Shown: positions 27,213 to 36,832, numbered from the stretch's first letter. The stretch is 64,000 nt of DNA from Dyadobacter sp. SG02 (GCF_900109045.1 NZ_FNYL01000003.1:372001-436000), one strand, 5' to 3'. Program-made: numbers and translations. Notes: generated from the sequence alone by a model not told the origin.

Positions 27213-27614
27213 TTAGCAGCGGCGCGGGCAAAGTGGTCCGCCAGTCATGGCTTCACCCTGGTTAGGCATGTCTTTCAGTCCGCCCAATTGCGCAGTCCTG
27301 ATAATATCCTTTCCGTCGGCGTCGACAGGGACCAAAACGAGTCTCGGTGTTGGTTTTTTTGATTTTTCTGTCTTCGCATCGTCGTCTTCCTCCTCGTCTC
27401 TCAAGCCGTAATACACTCTGAACCCAACGCAGTTGTCGCCGTGCAGCTTCATTAGTTCGTTGAACGTATGAATGCCGAAGAACTCAGCCTTTACGTAGTT
27501 TTCACCTTTGTCGGTGAAGTAACGCTCTCTTTTTTGGTGTGGAGTCGTAAGCTCCTGGGCTTCCGACGCTGAAATCAGTTTGCCCTCCTGACCTGTAAAT
27601 CTTTTTGTATCCAT
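27213..27614 (-). CDS. Bacteroidota-specific small protein with C-terminal CPxxC
   Basis: A 133-aa soluble protein ending in GGPLCPRRC. The central part (FNELMKLHGDNCVGFRVYYGLRD ... LVLVPVDADGKDI) is a pattern I associate with a Bacteroidota hypothetical family that ends in a Cys-Pro-x-x-Cys tail; the tail could bind metal or form a disulfide. A short acidic/lysine-rich insert (EEEDDDAKTEK) interrupts the domain. It is the first gene of the membrane protein-kinase-regulator cluster, 18 bp before the seven-helix gene. Function unknown. Confidence 0.65.
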   Translation of the reverse strand: MDTKRFTGQEGKLISASEAQELTTPHQKRERYFTDKGENYVKAEFFGIHTFNELMKLHGDNCVGFRVYYGLRDEEEDDDAKTEKSKKPTPRLVLVPVDADGKDIIRTAQLGGLKDMPNQGEAMTGGPLCPRRC

Positions 27615-27867
27615 GGTTTTAGGTAAAATATAACAATAAATGCAATGTAAATGTAAGCCCCCGGTCAGGGAAGGGCAAGCCGACCCATTGCAATTGATTT
27701 AACGGTTCTTTTGTAACTAATTGTGAATCAGTAGAATTTGTTCCTGCTTGTCGAAAAACACGTAATTTTACGTATAGTCGGCGGGCAATAATACGATGTT
27801 GCACTTGTAAGCCTACCCGTGCTGAAAATCGGGGATTTTTGCGCTAAAATGCTTGTGACGAGCCCTG

Positions 27868-27973
27868 TACATTTGTAAAGCGTTAGGGAAGACTTTTACA
27901 AAGCTTTCTCATCAAGATTAAAGGGTTAGGTTATGTTCGAAAGCCGCGAGGGAATGTCCTTCGCGGCTTTTTT
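27868..27973 (+). ncRNA. Candidate small RNA or leader/attenuator upstream of the SelW-like gene
   Basis: TACATTTG at 27868-27875 is an exact TAnnTTTG -7 match. A transcript starting near 27880 would be about 90 nt and would end at a textbook terminator (27940-27973). TTTGTAAA (27872-27879) is complementary to TTTACAAA (27895-27902), but this hairpin lies partly upstream of the predicted start. No protein is encoded between promoter and terminator. It may be an independent small RNA or an attenuated leader for the gene 40 bp downstream. It matches no RNA family I can recognise. Confidence 0.4.
27940..27973 (+). terminator. Intrinsic terminator 40 bp before the SelW-like gene
   Basis: AAAGCCGCGA (27940-27949) pairs perfectly with TCGCGGCTTT (27961-27970) and the right arm runs into six T. 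No protein gene on the plus strand lies upstream within 3 kb, so it must end a non-coding transcript or act as an attenuator. Confidence 0.85.
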
Positions 27974-28013
27974 GATTCTATGCTTTCAATACCGATTTTT
28001 GGTATTTATACTA

Positions 28014-28298
28014 ATGAACAACATGAAACCAACCATAGAAATCGAATACTGCCCGAAATGCGGATGGCTATTGCGGGCCGCCTGGATGGCGCAGGAACTG
28101 CTGACTACATTCGGCGACGACCTGCACGCCGTACAGCTGCGGCCTTCGGAGGTTGCGGGCCGCTATACCATTACGATTGGCGAAGAATTGCTCTGGGACA
28201 GAAAACGCGAGGGCCATTTCCCTGAGCCGAAAGAAATTAAACAACGGGTCAGGGACATCATCGCACCAGATCGTAGTCTCGGACACAGCGACCGGTGA
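28014..28298 (+). CDS. SelT/SelW/SelH (Rdx) family thioredoxin-fold protein, Cys form
   Basis: A 94-aa protein of the Rdx family. The redox motif is CPKCGW with Cys13 and Cys16, followed by LLRAAWMAQELLTTF, which is typical of the bacterial SelW-like group; a Cys replaces the selenocysteine of animal homologues. It is probably a cytosolic redox protein of unknown substrate. The frame is open upstream to 27933, but that extension would translate through the terminator hairpin, so I choose the ATG at 28014 (28023 is also possible). Confidence 0.85.
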   Translation: MNNMKPTIEIEYCPKCGWLLRAAWMAQELLTTFGDDLHAVQLRPSEVAGRYTITIGEELLWDRKREGHFPEPKEIKQRVRDIIAPDRSLGHSDR

Positions 28299-28527
28299 TG
28301 GTTCGATAGAATCAATTTGCGCCATTATGGCGCATCAGGAGAAGTTGGGCTGCTATTTTGGCATTCATGTATTGTCTCGTCTTCTGTTAACCGGAGACCC
28401 TTAATTGAAATGCACCAGAGGGCTGTAATTGCCGATTTCCTAAAAATTACACCCTTCCCGGATTGGCGCCATTAGTGTAGTTTTTTGTCAGAAAACGATC
28501 TTTGGCACACAGTTTTTCGTTAATAGG

Positions 28528-28536
28528 TAAAACTTG
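28528..28536 (+). promoter_or_regulatory. Weak promoter candidate for the Hsp20 gene
   Basis: TAAAACTTG resembles the Bacteroidota -7 element with one extra base, with TTTG 23 bp upstream at 28501-28504. The fit is imperfect. The rest of the 259-bp gap holds only a GCGCCATTATGGCGC palindrome near 28320-28334. Confidence 0.25.
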
Positions 28537-28557
28537 TGAACCTAAAACGCGATAGCT

Positions 28558-28980
28558 ATGGAAAGCAAACTGAAAATACCACGGGAGATGTTGATGAACA
28601 TAGATTTCATTAACACAGTAAACGGTGGAATGAGTGAGCCCTCTATCAAGCTTGACAAAGGATCGGACGGTTTCGAAGTAGTTGTGAAAATTCCAGGCAT
28701 CGAGGTTGAGGATCTGCAATTGGAAGTTGTAAAAGGTAAGAGAAACTCAAATAACTTAAAGCTTTTCCACTTGCTGCCTATATTTTCACAGGAGAATTTG
28801 CCCGACGACGAGCAGTGGAAGACAATCCGTTTCATTAATACCTTCGTCATCCCGGACGGAGTAGATATAGATAATATATCGGCGAGGTACGACGACGACC
28901 GTCGTCAACTGGTACTGTTCCTTCCGTTTGGGGACGAACAGGGTGACTATCACCGCAAGGTAGATATCGAGCGCTGGTAG
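28558..28980 (+). CDS. Small heat-shock protein, Hsp20/alpha-crystallin family
   Basis: A 140-aa protein with an alpha-crystallin-like beta sandwich: EPSIKLDKGSDGFEVVVKIPGIEVEDLQLEV near residue 27 and the C-terminal strand ARYDDDRRQLVLFLPF near 107, which corresponds to the family A-x-x-x-n-G-v-L motif but with Arg/Gln in place of the Gly. The spacing between the two halves is long and includes an acidic loop. As a holdase it would bind unfolding proteins. Monocistronic with a terminator. The divergence from the consensus lowers confidence slightly. Confidence 0.8.
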   Translation: MESKLKIPREMLMNIDFINTVNGGMSEPSIKLDKGSDGFEVVVKIPGIEVEDLQLEVVKGKRNSNNLKLFHLLPIFSQENLPDDEQWKTIRFINTFVIPDGVDIDNISARYDDDRRQLVLFLPFGDEQGDYHRKVDIERW

Positions 28981-29001
28981 AAATTAGAAGCAAATCTTTG
29001 T

Positions 29002-29031
29002 AGAGCCTGGCCTAATCGCCGGGCTTTTTTA
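29002..29031 (+). terminator. Hsp20 gene terminator
   Basis: AGCCTGGC (29004-29011) pairs with GCCGGGCT (29018-29025) with one G-U pair and is followed by TTTTTT. Confidence 0.8.
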
Positions 29032-29235
29032 TTGCCCGTGGGCTGTCTCAGAGGGGTTTTTGACAGACTTTGCGAAGTAATTTGATGGGTCGTATGGTAC
29101 TAATCCGTGTAGTCGTTGTACGCTTCCAATAGAATGCATTAAGATTGAGTAAAGATTCCCCACTTTTTCAAAAAAGGACTTACATATCTGTATCTTGCAA
29201 TTCAAATCCTTAGTGCTCGTCAATTTCTCAACGTT

Positions 29236-29565
29236 ATGAAAAAGTCTAATATTTTCGCTTTTATTGAGCTTACCAAGCTAGTCGATGAACTCAAGGTTGA
29301 CCAGTCCAAACTGAGGCAGAAACTAAAATCTCAGTCGGCCTACTTCAACATTATCGAACCCAGGTATTTTTCAGAAGGATTGGTTGGCGAGTGGGAAAGC
29401 ATTCTTACCGTTGTCAAGCAGAAAGGTGCCAAAGTAAACGAGGAAGGTCGGATAGTATCGAATGCCGTCAGCAACACGATCGATCATCTGAGCGACAAAG
29501 AGTGCTTCTCTTTGGTAGAGCGGGTTAACTCGATTTACGATTCCGTGAAAAAGGAGTTTCAGTAA
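29236..29565 (+). CDS. Unknown small protein
   Basis: A 109-aa soluble, mostly helical protein without signal peptide or membrane segment. No motif or family is recognised; charge distribution (KLVDELKVDQSKLRQKLKSQ near the N-terminus) suggests a short coiled coil. It stands alone between the Hsp20 gene and metG, which is convergent, and is preceded by about 200 bp in which no clear promoter was found. The start and reality of the gene rest on the open frame and plausible codon use. Confidence 0.6.
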   Translation: MKKSNIFAFIELTKLVDELKVDQSKLRQKLKSQSAYFNIIEPRYFSEGLVGEWESILTVVKQKGAKVNEEGRIVSNAVSNTIDHLSDKECFSLVERVNSIYDSVKKEFQ

Positions 29566-29571
29566 AAAGGA

Positions 29572-29603
29572 GGCCCTGCACGGTACTCCGCCAGTGCAGG
29601 GCC
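29572..29603 (-). terminator. metG terminator
   Basis: GGCCCTGCAC (29572-29581) is perfectly complementary to GTGCAGGGCC (29594-29603); on the minus strand the hairpin is followed by TCCTTTTTA. It lies between convergent genes. Confidence 0.8.
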
Positions 29604-29610
29604 GTTGAGT

Positions 29611-31686
29611 TTAATTGACCGTCCCGCCGTTCCAGACGTCCTTGCCTGGTTGAACGAATGCAAGGCTGCCGTCGCGGTCTTCTGCCATGAGGATCATACC
29701 GTGGCTTTCCATTCCCATCATCTTTCTCGGGGCCAGGTTTGCGAGGTACAATACCTTCCTGCCAATCACATCTTCGGCTTTAAAATGCTCCGAAATGCCG
29801 CTCAGAACAGTCCGCTGCTCTGAACCAATGTCGATCCGCAGTTTCAGCAGCTTTTTGCTTTTGGGTACATTTTCGGCTTCGAGGATGGTCGCAATGCGAA
29901 TATCCATTTTTGCGAAATCGTCATATTGAATTTCAGGTTTGACAGGAAGCACCGTCTTGCCTTCCAGCTCGTTCAGCCTTTTGGCATCGTGCAGTTTCTG
30001 CACCTGTGTTTCGATTACGCTGTCTTCTATTTTTTCAAAAAGCAATTTTCCTTCTAAAACCGGCTGACCGGCCGCCAGCAAATCTGCATTACCCGCATCC
30101 TTCCAGTTTTTGCCGGATAGTCCGAGTTGTTCCTGGATTTTGGCTGCTGTAAATGGCAATACCGGCTCGGAAACGATCGAGAGCGTGGCTGAAATCTGCA
30201 ATGCGATATTCAAAATGGTATTCACGCGCTCAGGGTCGGTTTTGATTACGTGCCATGGCTGGGTATCGGCCAGGTATTTGTTTCCTGTACGCGCGAGGTC
30301 CATAATCGATGCGAGCGCTTCGCGGAAACGGTAATTTTCCATTGATTCGGCAATTCTTGCCGGGAATGCAGCCAGTTCGGCGAGTGCGGCGCGGTCGATA
30401 TCCTGCAATTCGCCGCGTTGTGGTACTTTGCCTTCGCAGAATTTCTGCGTCAGCACCACGGCGCGGTTGATGAAGTTTCCGTAAATACCTACCAGTTCAC
30501 TGTTGTTGCGGGTCTGGAAGTCTTTCCAGGTAAACTCGCTGTCTTTGGTTTCGGGTGCATTCGCAGTAAGCACGTAACGCAACACGTCCTGCTTGCCGGG
30601 TAGTTCTTCGAGGTACTCATGCAGCCACACGGCCCAGTTGCGCGAGGTCGAAATCTTGTCGCCTTCCAGGTTCATGAATTCGTTGGCAGGCACATTATCG
30701 GCCAGGATGTAATTCCCTTCCGCCATCAGCATCGCCGGGAAGATAATGCAGTGGAAAACGATATTGTCCTTTCCAATGAAATGCACGAGTTTGGTCTCGC
30801 CCTGCGATGCGTCTTTGGCGGGCTGCCACCATTTCTGCCAGCCTTCGTCGGTGCCGTTCTTTTGAATCAGCCAGTCTTTGGTAGCCGAAATGTAGCCGAT
30901 CGGCGCTTCGAACCATACATATAGTACTTTGCCCTCGGTGTCTTCCACGGGTACTTTAATGCCCCAGTCAAGGTCGCGGGTCATGGCGCGGGGTTTCAGG
31001 CCGTCTTTCAACCAGGATTGGCATTGCCCGAACACGTTGGTTTTCCATTCCGGGTGACCATTGACATACGCTTCAATATCCGGCTGCATTTTGTCGAGCG
31101 GCAAATACCAGTTTTTGGTCGCTTTCAGAACCGGCTTCGCTCCCGAGAGCGTCGAGCGTGGGTCTTTCAGCTCCAACGGGCTCAATGTAGAGCCGCATCG
31201 TTCGCATTGGTCGCCGTATGCATTCGGGTTTGCACAAACAGGGCAGGTGCCTACAATGTACCGGTCGGCCAGGAACTGCTGCGCGGTTTCGTCATAGTAT
31301 TGCTCGGTCGTTTCTTCGATGAATACCTTTTTATCATACAAATCCCTGAAAATTTCGCGGGAGGTTTCATGATGGACAGGCTTGCTTGTGCGCGAATAAA
31401 CGTCGAAGGAAATACCCAGCGATTTGAACGAAGCGTCGATCTGCTCATAATATTTATCGACTACTTGCTGTGGGGTAAGGCCTTCCTTTTTGGCGCGGAT
31501 GGTAATGGGCACGCCATGCTCGTCGGTACCGCTGATAAACGCCACTTCCTTGCCGGAAGCGCGCAAATAGCGAACGTATATATCGGCAGGTACATAACAG
31601 CCCGCCAAATGTCCGATGTGGATCGGGCCGTTGGCGTAGATCAGCGCTGCGGTAACGGTATATCTTTCAGGATTTGAAATGGGCAT
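29611..31686 (-). CDS. metG: Methionyl-tRNA synthetase
   Basis: A 691-aa class I synthetase. The HIGH-type motif is HIGH within PIHIGHLAG near residue 18, the zinc-binding insert [18 protein letters not shown] near 150, and the KMSKS equivalent KISTSR near 340. A C-terminal tRNA-binding (EMAP/Trbp111-like) domain (about residues 585-691, [25 protein letters not shown]) allows dimerisation. Full-length, as in other Bacteroidota. Convergent with the small unknown gene and divergent from the epimerase gene. Confidence 0.95.
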   Translation of the reverse strand: MPISNPERYTVTAALIYANGPIHIGHLAGCYVPADIYVRYLRASGKEVAFISGTDEHGVPITIRAKKEGLTPQQVVDKYYEQIDASFKSLGISFDVYSRTSKPVHHETSREIFRDLYDKKVFIEETTEQYYDETAQQFLADRYIVGTCPVCANPNAYGDQCERCGSTLSPLELKDPRSTLSGAKPVLKATKNWYLPLDKMQPDIEAYVNGHPEWKTNVFGQCQSWLKDGLKPRAMTRDLDWGIKVPVEDTEGKVLYVWFEAPIGYISATKDWLIQKNGTDEGWQKWWQPAKDASQGETKLVHFIGKDNIVFHCIIFPAMLMAEGNYILADNVPANEFMNLEGDKISTSRNWAVWLHEYLEELPGKQDVLRYVLTANAPETKDSEFTWKDFQTRNNSELVGIYGNFINRAVVLTQKFCEGKVPQRGELQDIDRAALAELAAFPARIAESMENYRFREALASIMDLARTGNKYLADTQPWHVIKTDPERVNTILNIALQISATLSIVSEPVLPFTAAKIQEQLGLSGKNWKDAGNADLLAAGQPVLEGKLLFEKIEDSVIETQVQKLHDAKRLNELEGKTVLPVKPEIQYDDFAKMDIRIATILEAENVPKSKKLLKLRIDIGSEQRTVLSGISEHFKAEDVIGRKVLYLANLAPRKMMGMESHGMILMAEDRDGSLAFVQPGKDVWNGGTVN

Positions 31687-31832
31687 TTGAAATCAGGGAT
31701 TTGGTTCAATCATCGGAGCATAGCGTCGCTCCCCGGTGTGGCCGGAGCGTAAAATTAGTAAAAAGGCTTGCAATGGTGTGACAAACTACTTTTTTACTAC
31801 GAACTTTGACCCAAACAATTTGTTCTGCTTAC

Positions 31833-32831
31833 ATGAAAGTACTCATTACCGGTGCGACGGGCTTGGTGGGCAGTGCAGTGGCCAGGAAGTTTCTGTCGGA
31901 AAATCATGAAGTGTTCGCACTCGCGCGCCCGGGCGCCGACAAGCGGCTGCTCGCGGATACACATGCGAACCTTACCTGGGTAGAAGGGGATATTCTCGAT
32001 ATTCTCTCGCTCGAAAAACTCATCGAACAGGTTGATTATGTGGTGCATACCGCAGCGGTAGTGTCGTTCGTGCCGCGCGACCGGAAAATGATGTACAAAG
32101 TGAACGCGGAAGGCACTGCCAACGTGGTGAACGTGTGTTTGAAATATAAAACACAAAAACTGGTGCACGTCAGCAGCATTGCCGCTATCGGTCGGCCAGA
32201 TAAACGTAAGCAGGCGGGCGGGCAGTCTGTTGTGTTGAACGAGGAGCAACGGTGGGAGGATTCACCTGAAAATTCCGAATATGCCAAAACCAAGCATATG
32301 GCCGAGCTGGAAGTGTGGCGGGGTATCGCCGAAGGGCTCAACGCCGTGATCGTGAACCCGACATTGATCCTCGGAGAAGGCGATTGGGAGAAGAGCAGCA
32401 CACAGATTTTCAGGTACGTATATAGAGAAAAGCCGTTTTATACGGAGGGCATCGCGAACGTCGTGGACGTGCAGGATGTGGCCGAAATCGTGTACCGGCT
32501 GGCAGGCTCCGACATTGCCGGGGAACGTTTCCTGCTCAACGCGGGGAGCATTTCGTACCATAATTTGTTCAACTTAATAGCGGATAAAATGCACCGCAAA
32601 AGGCCGTCCTTTAAGGTCGGTGCTGGCTTGGCCGGGGTGATCTGGCGGGTAGAGGCTGTTCGGACGTGGCTATTGGGTACCAAGCCGCTGATTACCAAAG
32701 AAACAGCGCAATCGGCCGCCAGAAAGATCACCTATGACAATGGCAAAGTCAGGAAAGCATTGGATTTTCAATTTAAGTCTATTGAGGAAACGGTGTCCCG
32801 CATTAGTGAAAGTTTGATCAGGAGGATTTGA
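31833..32831 (+). CDS. Extended SDR family NAD-dependent epimerase/dehydratase
   Basis: A 332-aa extended short-chain dehydrogenase/reductase. The nucleotide-binding GATGLVG is at residues 7-13 and the YAKTK active-site motif (YxxxK) near residue 149, preceded by the HVSSIAAIG strand carrying the Ser. It resembles dihydroflavonol-reductase-like or NAD(P)H-binding epimerases; the substrate cannot be assigned. The ATG at 31833 is preferred over an in-frame TTG at 31806. Confidence 0.85.
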   Translation: MKVLITGATGLVGSAVARKFLSENHEVFALARPGADKRLLADTHANLTWVEGDILDILSLEKLIEQVDYVVHTAAVVSFVPRDRKMMYKVNAEGTANVVNVCLKYKTQKLVHVSSIAAIGRPDKRKQAGGQSVVLNEEQRWEDSPENSEYAKTKHMAELEVWRGIAEGLNAVIVNPTLILGEGDWEKSSTQIFRYVYREKPFYTEGIANVVDVQDVAEIVYRLAGSDIAGERFLLNAGSISYHNLFNLIADKMHRKRPSFKVGAGLAGVIWRVEAVRTWLLGTKPLITKETAQSAARKITYDNGKVRKALDFQFKSIEETVSRISESLIRRI

Positions 32832-32907
32832 AATCCGGGGAATTATTTTATAACTTTCTTTCATTAATAGTGGTGCATTTGCCCTCGATTCTAACCTAGC
32901 GGTTCGT

Positions 32908-34314
32908 ATGATGGAGAAAAATTTCGGTGAAAGGAAGGATTATATGAAGGAGACACTGCTCAGGTTCGAAAGAATGCTGAAAACCGACGAGCCGGTCTTT
33001 TTTGATTTGGATACTTACGAAAAGGTTACAGTACATTACATAGAAAAGGGGGATTGGGAAAAAGCTTTCAAAGCTTGTGAGATGGGCCTGTCGGACTACC
33101 CCTATTCGCTCGACCTGCTGCTCAGCATGGTCCAGCTGCACGCCAACCGCGGCGAGCACGAATTGGCCCTCGAAATATTGGAGCGCGCCTCACTTTTCCA
33201 TCCCGGCGACATTGAAATTTCTTTCATGCAGGTGGCGGTAGCCAATATGATGGGAGAATATGAAGAGGCGATCGAAATCCTTGAAAACCTGCTCGGCAGG
33301 GTGGAGGATACGGATGAAATTTATTTCCAGATCGGACAGACTTATCAGAACTGGGGCAAATACGAGGATGCGATCAAGTATTATAAACGGTCGCTCCGTA
33401 ATAACCTGAATAACGAGAATGCGCTTTACGAACTGGCCCATTGCCTCGACCTGGTAGGCCAGCTGGAAAGTCATTTGGGCTATTATAATGACCTCGTCGA
33501 TCGTGACCCGTTCTCGCACCATGCCTGGTATAACCTTGGTATCGCGTTCAGCAAGCTGGAACGCCACGAGGATGCCGTGCACGCGTATGAGTATGCGACG
33601 CTGATCAAAGATGATTTTGCGTCCGCATTTTTCCAGTTAGGAAATTCCTACATGAACCTGGAAAAATATGAGGATGCCAAAACGCAATACCTGCGGGCGA
33701 TCGAGCTCGAAGGCGACCAGCCGGAAACGTGCTGCTGCCTGGGTACGTGTTATGAGAAATTAGGCGAATTCGAGACAGCGATTAAATATTACCGCCAAAC
33801 CGTCAAGCTGGATAGCCAGTGGGACGACGGTTGGTATGGTCTGGGAATCTGTTTCAGCGAACTCGGCCGCTGGTACGAAGCGGTTGGCTTTCTTAGAAAA
33901 GCCATTCAGATTACCGAACTGAACCCGGATTACTGGCTCGCATTGGCCGAAACCGAATTTAAAGTAGGTAATGTCGTTTCTGCATTCGAAGCATTTGAAA
34001 AAGCGGCCGAAATCGAGCCTTCGAATCCGGATATCTGGTTGAAATGGTCGTATGTGCTGTTCGAGCAAGGCAATTATGCCCGCGCGTGCGACTTATTGCA
34101 GGCGGCAATCGATGAAATGTCCGAAGAAGCGGACCTGTATTATCGAATGGCAGTTTACCAGATCCACGCCGGACAATACCGCGAAGCATTGGTGAACCTG
34201 GAAATCGGTTTAACGCTCGATTACGACGGTCACGAACAGCTTTTCGATTTCTTTCCTGATCTGGAAAAACAGAAAGCATTGTACCGGATTATCGAGCAGT
34301 ACCGCGAGAAATAA
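32908..34314 (+). CDS. Tetratricopeptide-repeat protein
   Basis: A 468-aa soluble protein made almost entirely of about 11-12 TPR units (for example YFQIGQTYQNWGKYEDAIKYY, YNLGIAFSKLERHEDAVHAY, CLGTCYEKLGEFETAIKYY). No signal peptide or enzyme domain is present, so it is likely a scaffold in the cytoplasm. Close relatives are widespread in Bacteroidota. Its stop codon (34312-34314) directly abuts that of the convergent glycosyltransferase, leaving no intergenic base and no visible terminator. Confidence 0.88.
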   Translation: MMEKNFGERKDYMKETLLRFERMLKTDEPVFFDLDTYEKVTVHYIEKGDWEKAFKACEMGLSDYPYSLDLLLSMVQLHANRGEHELALEILERASLFHPGDIEISFMQVAVANMMGEYEEAIEILENLLGRVEDTDEIYFQIGQTYQNWGKYEDAIKYYKRSLRNNLNNENALYELAHCLDLVGQLESHLGYYNDLVDRDPFSHHAWYNLGIAFSKLERHEDAVHAYEYATLIKDDFASAFFQLGNSYMNLEKYEDAKTQYLRAIELEGDQPETCCCLGTCYEKLGEFETAIKYYRQTVKLDSQWDDGWYGLGICFSELGRWYEAVGFLRKAIQITELNPDYWLALAETEFKVGNVVSAFEAFEKAAEIEPSNPDIWLKWSYVLFEQGNYARACDLLQAAIDEMSEEADLYYRMAVYQIHAGQYREALVNLEIGLTLDYDGHEQLFDFFPDLEKQKALYRIIEQYREK

Positions 34315-35433
34315 TCAGCTGAGGCTTTGGTAAAGCTGGACCAGCTGCCCGGCAATGCGTTTGCCTGCAAATTGTTGCACATGCAGCTTACCCGCTTCCG
34401 ATAAAGAATTCCGAAGATGAACATCAGTGACCAGCTTTTGCAGCTGTTCGCTGATGTTTTCTGTTTGATAGGGATCTGAATAAAGCCCGCCCGGGCCGCC
34501 CGCTTCTTCCAGGCAAGAGCCTTTTGCTGCTAAAACTGCCGTGCCGCTGTGCAATGCTTCGACAATGGGGATGCCGAAACCTTCATAAATCGAGATGTAT
34601 GCAAATACTTCCGCAGCCTGATATAATGCCGGTAAATGCGGCGAGGAGACATGATGCAGCAAAAGTACCCGGTCTTCCAGTTTCAGCCGCTGGATTGTCT
34701 GCTTGATTTTTTGCAAATAGGGGGTCGGTTTTCCGACCAATACCAGTTTGAAATCATGGTTTTTCAACCGGGCAAATGCTTCTATCAACCGGTGCTGGTT
34801 TTTGCGCTCTTCCAATGTGCCTACACAAAGAATGAATGGTCCGTCAATGCCATGTTCAGCGCAAATGCGGCCTCGCTCTTCTACGGTAAGCCGCTTTTGG
34901 AATACCGGATTACAATCCTGGTAAATGACCTTGATTTTGGTGTCGTCGACACCGTATAGCTCGATGAGATCACGACGGGTTTGGTCGCTTACCGCCACCA
35001 CGGCGTCTGCACGCTTGCAGGCGGACTGGAATTTGTGGCGGTAAATGGCGCGATCGACTGGCTTGAATAAATGCGGAAGCCTTTCAAAAATGAGGTCGTG
35101 AATGGTTACCACAGATTGAATGCCGGCTGCTTGCAACCCTTGCGGGATTTCGTTGCTGAGGCCGTGGTAAACGTCGATATGATCCTCGCGGAGCTGGCGC
35201 GTGATGCGCGCGTAGCGCCAGTAGGCTGAAAGTTTTTGATCAATGAAACCTTTCGGGTAATGTATTGATCCGCCAGGAAATTCTTCGAACAGATTCCGGT
35301 TGTTTTTAGGCGTGTAGGCGAGGTATTCCTGACCAGGTTCATGCACTATTAATGCATCGAGCACGAAGCGGCTGTAATTTCCCAGACCAGTTTTATTGGC
35401 AAACGCTCTTTTGGCGTCGAATCCGATACGCAT
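34315..35433 (-). CDS. GT4-family glycosyltransferase
   Basis: A 372-aa retaining glycosyltransferase of the GT-B fold. The N-terminal nucleotide/acceptor half begins MRIGFDAKRAFANKTGLGNYS and the C-terminal donor-binding half carries FILCVGTLEERKNQHRLIEAF near 197 and the E-x7-E-type motif YEGFGIPIVEALHSG near 284. Likely adds a sugar in surface polysaccharide or glycan synthesis; the donor is unknown. I start at the ATG at 35433, which fits the family better than one 18 codons upstream. Confidence 0.88.
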   Translation of the reverse strand: MRIGFDAKRAFANKTGLGNYSRFVLDALIVHEPGQEYLAYTPKNNRNLFEEFPGGSIHYPKGFIDQKLSAYWRYARITRQLREDHIDVYHGLSNEIPQGLQAAGIQSVVTIHDLIFERLPHLFKPVDRAIYRHKFQSACKRADAVVAVSDQTRRDLIELYGVDDTKIKVIYQDCNPVFQKRLTVEERGRICAEHGIDGPFILCVGTLEERKNQHRLIEAFARLKNHDFKLVLVGKPTPYLQKIKQTIQRLKLEDRVLLLHHVSSPHLPALYQAAEVFAYISIYEGFGIPIVEALHSGTAVLAAKGSCLEEAGGPGGLYSDPYQTENISEQLQKLVTDVHLRNSLSEAGKLHVQQFAGKRIAGQLVQLYQSLS

Positions 35434-35469
35434 AATCTTTAACTGCAAGGCTTTCCGGGCAAAAGTCCG

Positions 35470-35477
35470 TATTTTTG
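35470..35477 (+). promoter_or_regulatory. -7 element TATTTTTG upstream of the M16 gene
   Basis: TATTTTTG is an exact TAnnTTTG match 46 bp before the ATG at 35524. No good -33 TTG was found at the expected distance. Confidence 0.35.
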
Positions 35478-35523
35478 CGGATACCACCGAAAATTATTGG
35501 TGGCTATTTTGTGTTAAAAAGGA

Positions 35524-36816
35524 ATGAAGAGAAACAATGTCCGCAAACGGGGTAACCCCAAAGCAACCTCCCTTTCAACAGCCGAAGAATATCAGATACA
35601 CACGCTGACCAACGGGATCCGCATTGCACACAAGCAGGTTCCTTACACGCAAATAGCGCATTGCGGCATTATGCTCGACATTGGTAGCCGCGACGAATTG
35701 CCCCACCAGCAAGGCCTGGCGCACTTCTGGGAACATATGGCTTTCAAGGGTACTGAAAAAAGAAGCTCGTACCACGTGATCAATCGCCTGGAAAACGTCG
35801 GCGGGGAGCTGAACGCCTATACGACCAAAGAGAAAATCTGCTTCCACGCTTCGGTACTCGACGATCATTTCGAAAAGGCGATGGATTTGCTGGCCGATAT
35901 TACTTTTCATTCGGTATTCCCTGACAAGCAAATAGAACGGGAGCGGAATGTCATCCTCGAAGAAATGTCAATGTATGTGGACTCGCCTGAGGACGCCATT
36001 CAGGACGATTTCGACCAGTTGATCTTTCCTGAGCACGCATTAGGCGCCAATATCCTCGGCACAGCCGAAACGGTCAATTCATTTGGCCGGGAACAGTTAT
36101 ACGAATTCATCAATCATAATATAGACACCGAGCGCATTGTAGTGTCGTCGGTGAGCCGTCTCCCGTTTTCAAGGGTGATCCGTATTGCCGAGAAATACCT
36201 GGGCGGCGTGCCGCATCGCACTACGTCGAGAAAACGGGATGCGCCGGTGATCTACACGCCCGTACGCCAGGAACGCGAGCGCCCGATCCAGCAGGCGCAG
36301 GTGGCAATGGGTCAGCCGGCTTATGCATTGCTCGATGACCGTCGTCTACCGTTTTTTATGCTGGTAAACCTGTTAGGCGGGCCGGGAATGAACTCTCGGT
36401 TCAATCTTTCGTTGCGTGAAAAATATGGTTTTGTGTACTCGATAGAAGCGAACTACACGCCGTATCTGGATACCGGTTTTACAGGTATTTTCTTTGGTAC
36501 CGAGAAAAAACAGCTGACGAAGAGCATTTCTTTAATCAACAAAGAATTGAAGCGAATCCGGGAAGTGCCTTTGACGACGCTGCAACTACATCAGACGAAG
36601 GTGCAGCTCATGGGTCAGCTGGCGATGTCGGAGGAGAGCAATATGAGTTTTATGCTTATGATGGCGAAAAGCATTCTCGATACGGGGAAGGTCGATTCTT
36701 TGCCGGAGATTTTCGGTGAAATCGAGCAGATTACTTCCGCTCAGTTGCAGGAAATCGCTATGGAGCTATTCAATGAGCAGAATTTTAGCTATCTCACTTT
36801 CCTGCCCGAGGAATGA
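35524..36816 (+). CDS. M16-family zinc metallopeptidase (HxxEH intact)
   Basis: A 430-aa M16 (pitrilysin/mitochondrial processing peptidase-like) protein. The zinc motif HFWEHMAFKGT near residue 72 and the downstream ERNVILEEMSMY near 139, which supplies the third ligand Glu, are both intact. A second inactive-type M16 half follows. No signal peptide is evident. It is convergent with another M16 gene across a strong terminator, so the pair may act together although they are on opposite strands. Confidence 0.9.
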   Translation: MKRNNVRKRGNPKATSLSTAEEYQIHTLTNGIRIAHKQVPYTQIAHCGIMLDIGSRDELPHQQGLAHFWEHMAFKGTEKRSSYHVINRLENVGGELNAYTTKEKICFHASVLDDHFEKAMDLLADITFHSVFPDKQIERERNVILEEMSMYVDSPEDAIQDDFDQLIFPEHALGANILGTAETVNSFGREQLYEFINHNIDTERIVVSSVSRLPFSRVIRIAEKYLGGVPHRTTSRKRDAPVIYTPVRQERERPIQQAQVAMGQPAYALLDDRRLPFFMLVNLLGGPGMNSRFNLSLREKYGFVYSIEANYTPYLDTGFTGIFFGTEKKQLTKSISLINKELKRIREVPLTTLQLHQTKVQLMGQLAMSEESNMSFMLMMAKSILDTGKVDSLPEIFGEIEQITSAQLQEIAMELFNEQNFSYLTFLPEE

Positions 36817-36832
36817 GATCTTGATATAAAGT

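Larger units (their letters stand above)
27615..28013. other. Divergent intergenic region holding a candidate structured RNA
   Basis: A 399-bp gap between the minus-strand cluster and the SelW-like gene. The left part (27615-27860) shows no gene. The right part contains a -7 match, two hairpins and an intrinsic terminator, described in the next entries. A second weak hairpin AATACC/GGTATT lies near 27988-28006. Confidence 0.5.

Noticed and set aside
27933..28013. N-terminal extension of the SelW-like protein
   Set aside because: It is read through a perfect terminator hairpin and is hydrophobic without similarity to the family.
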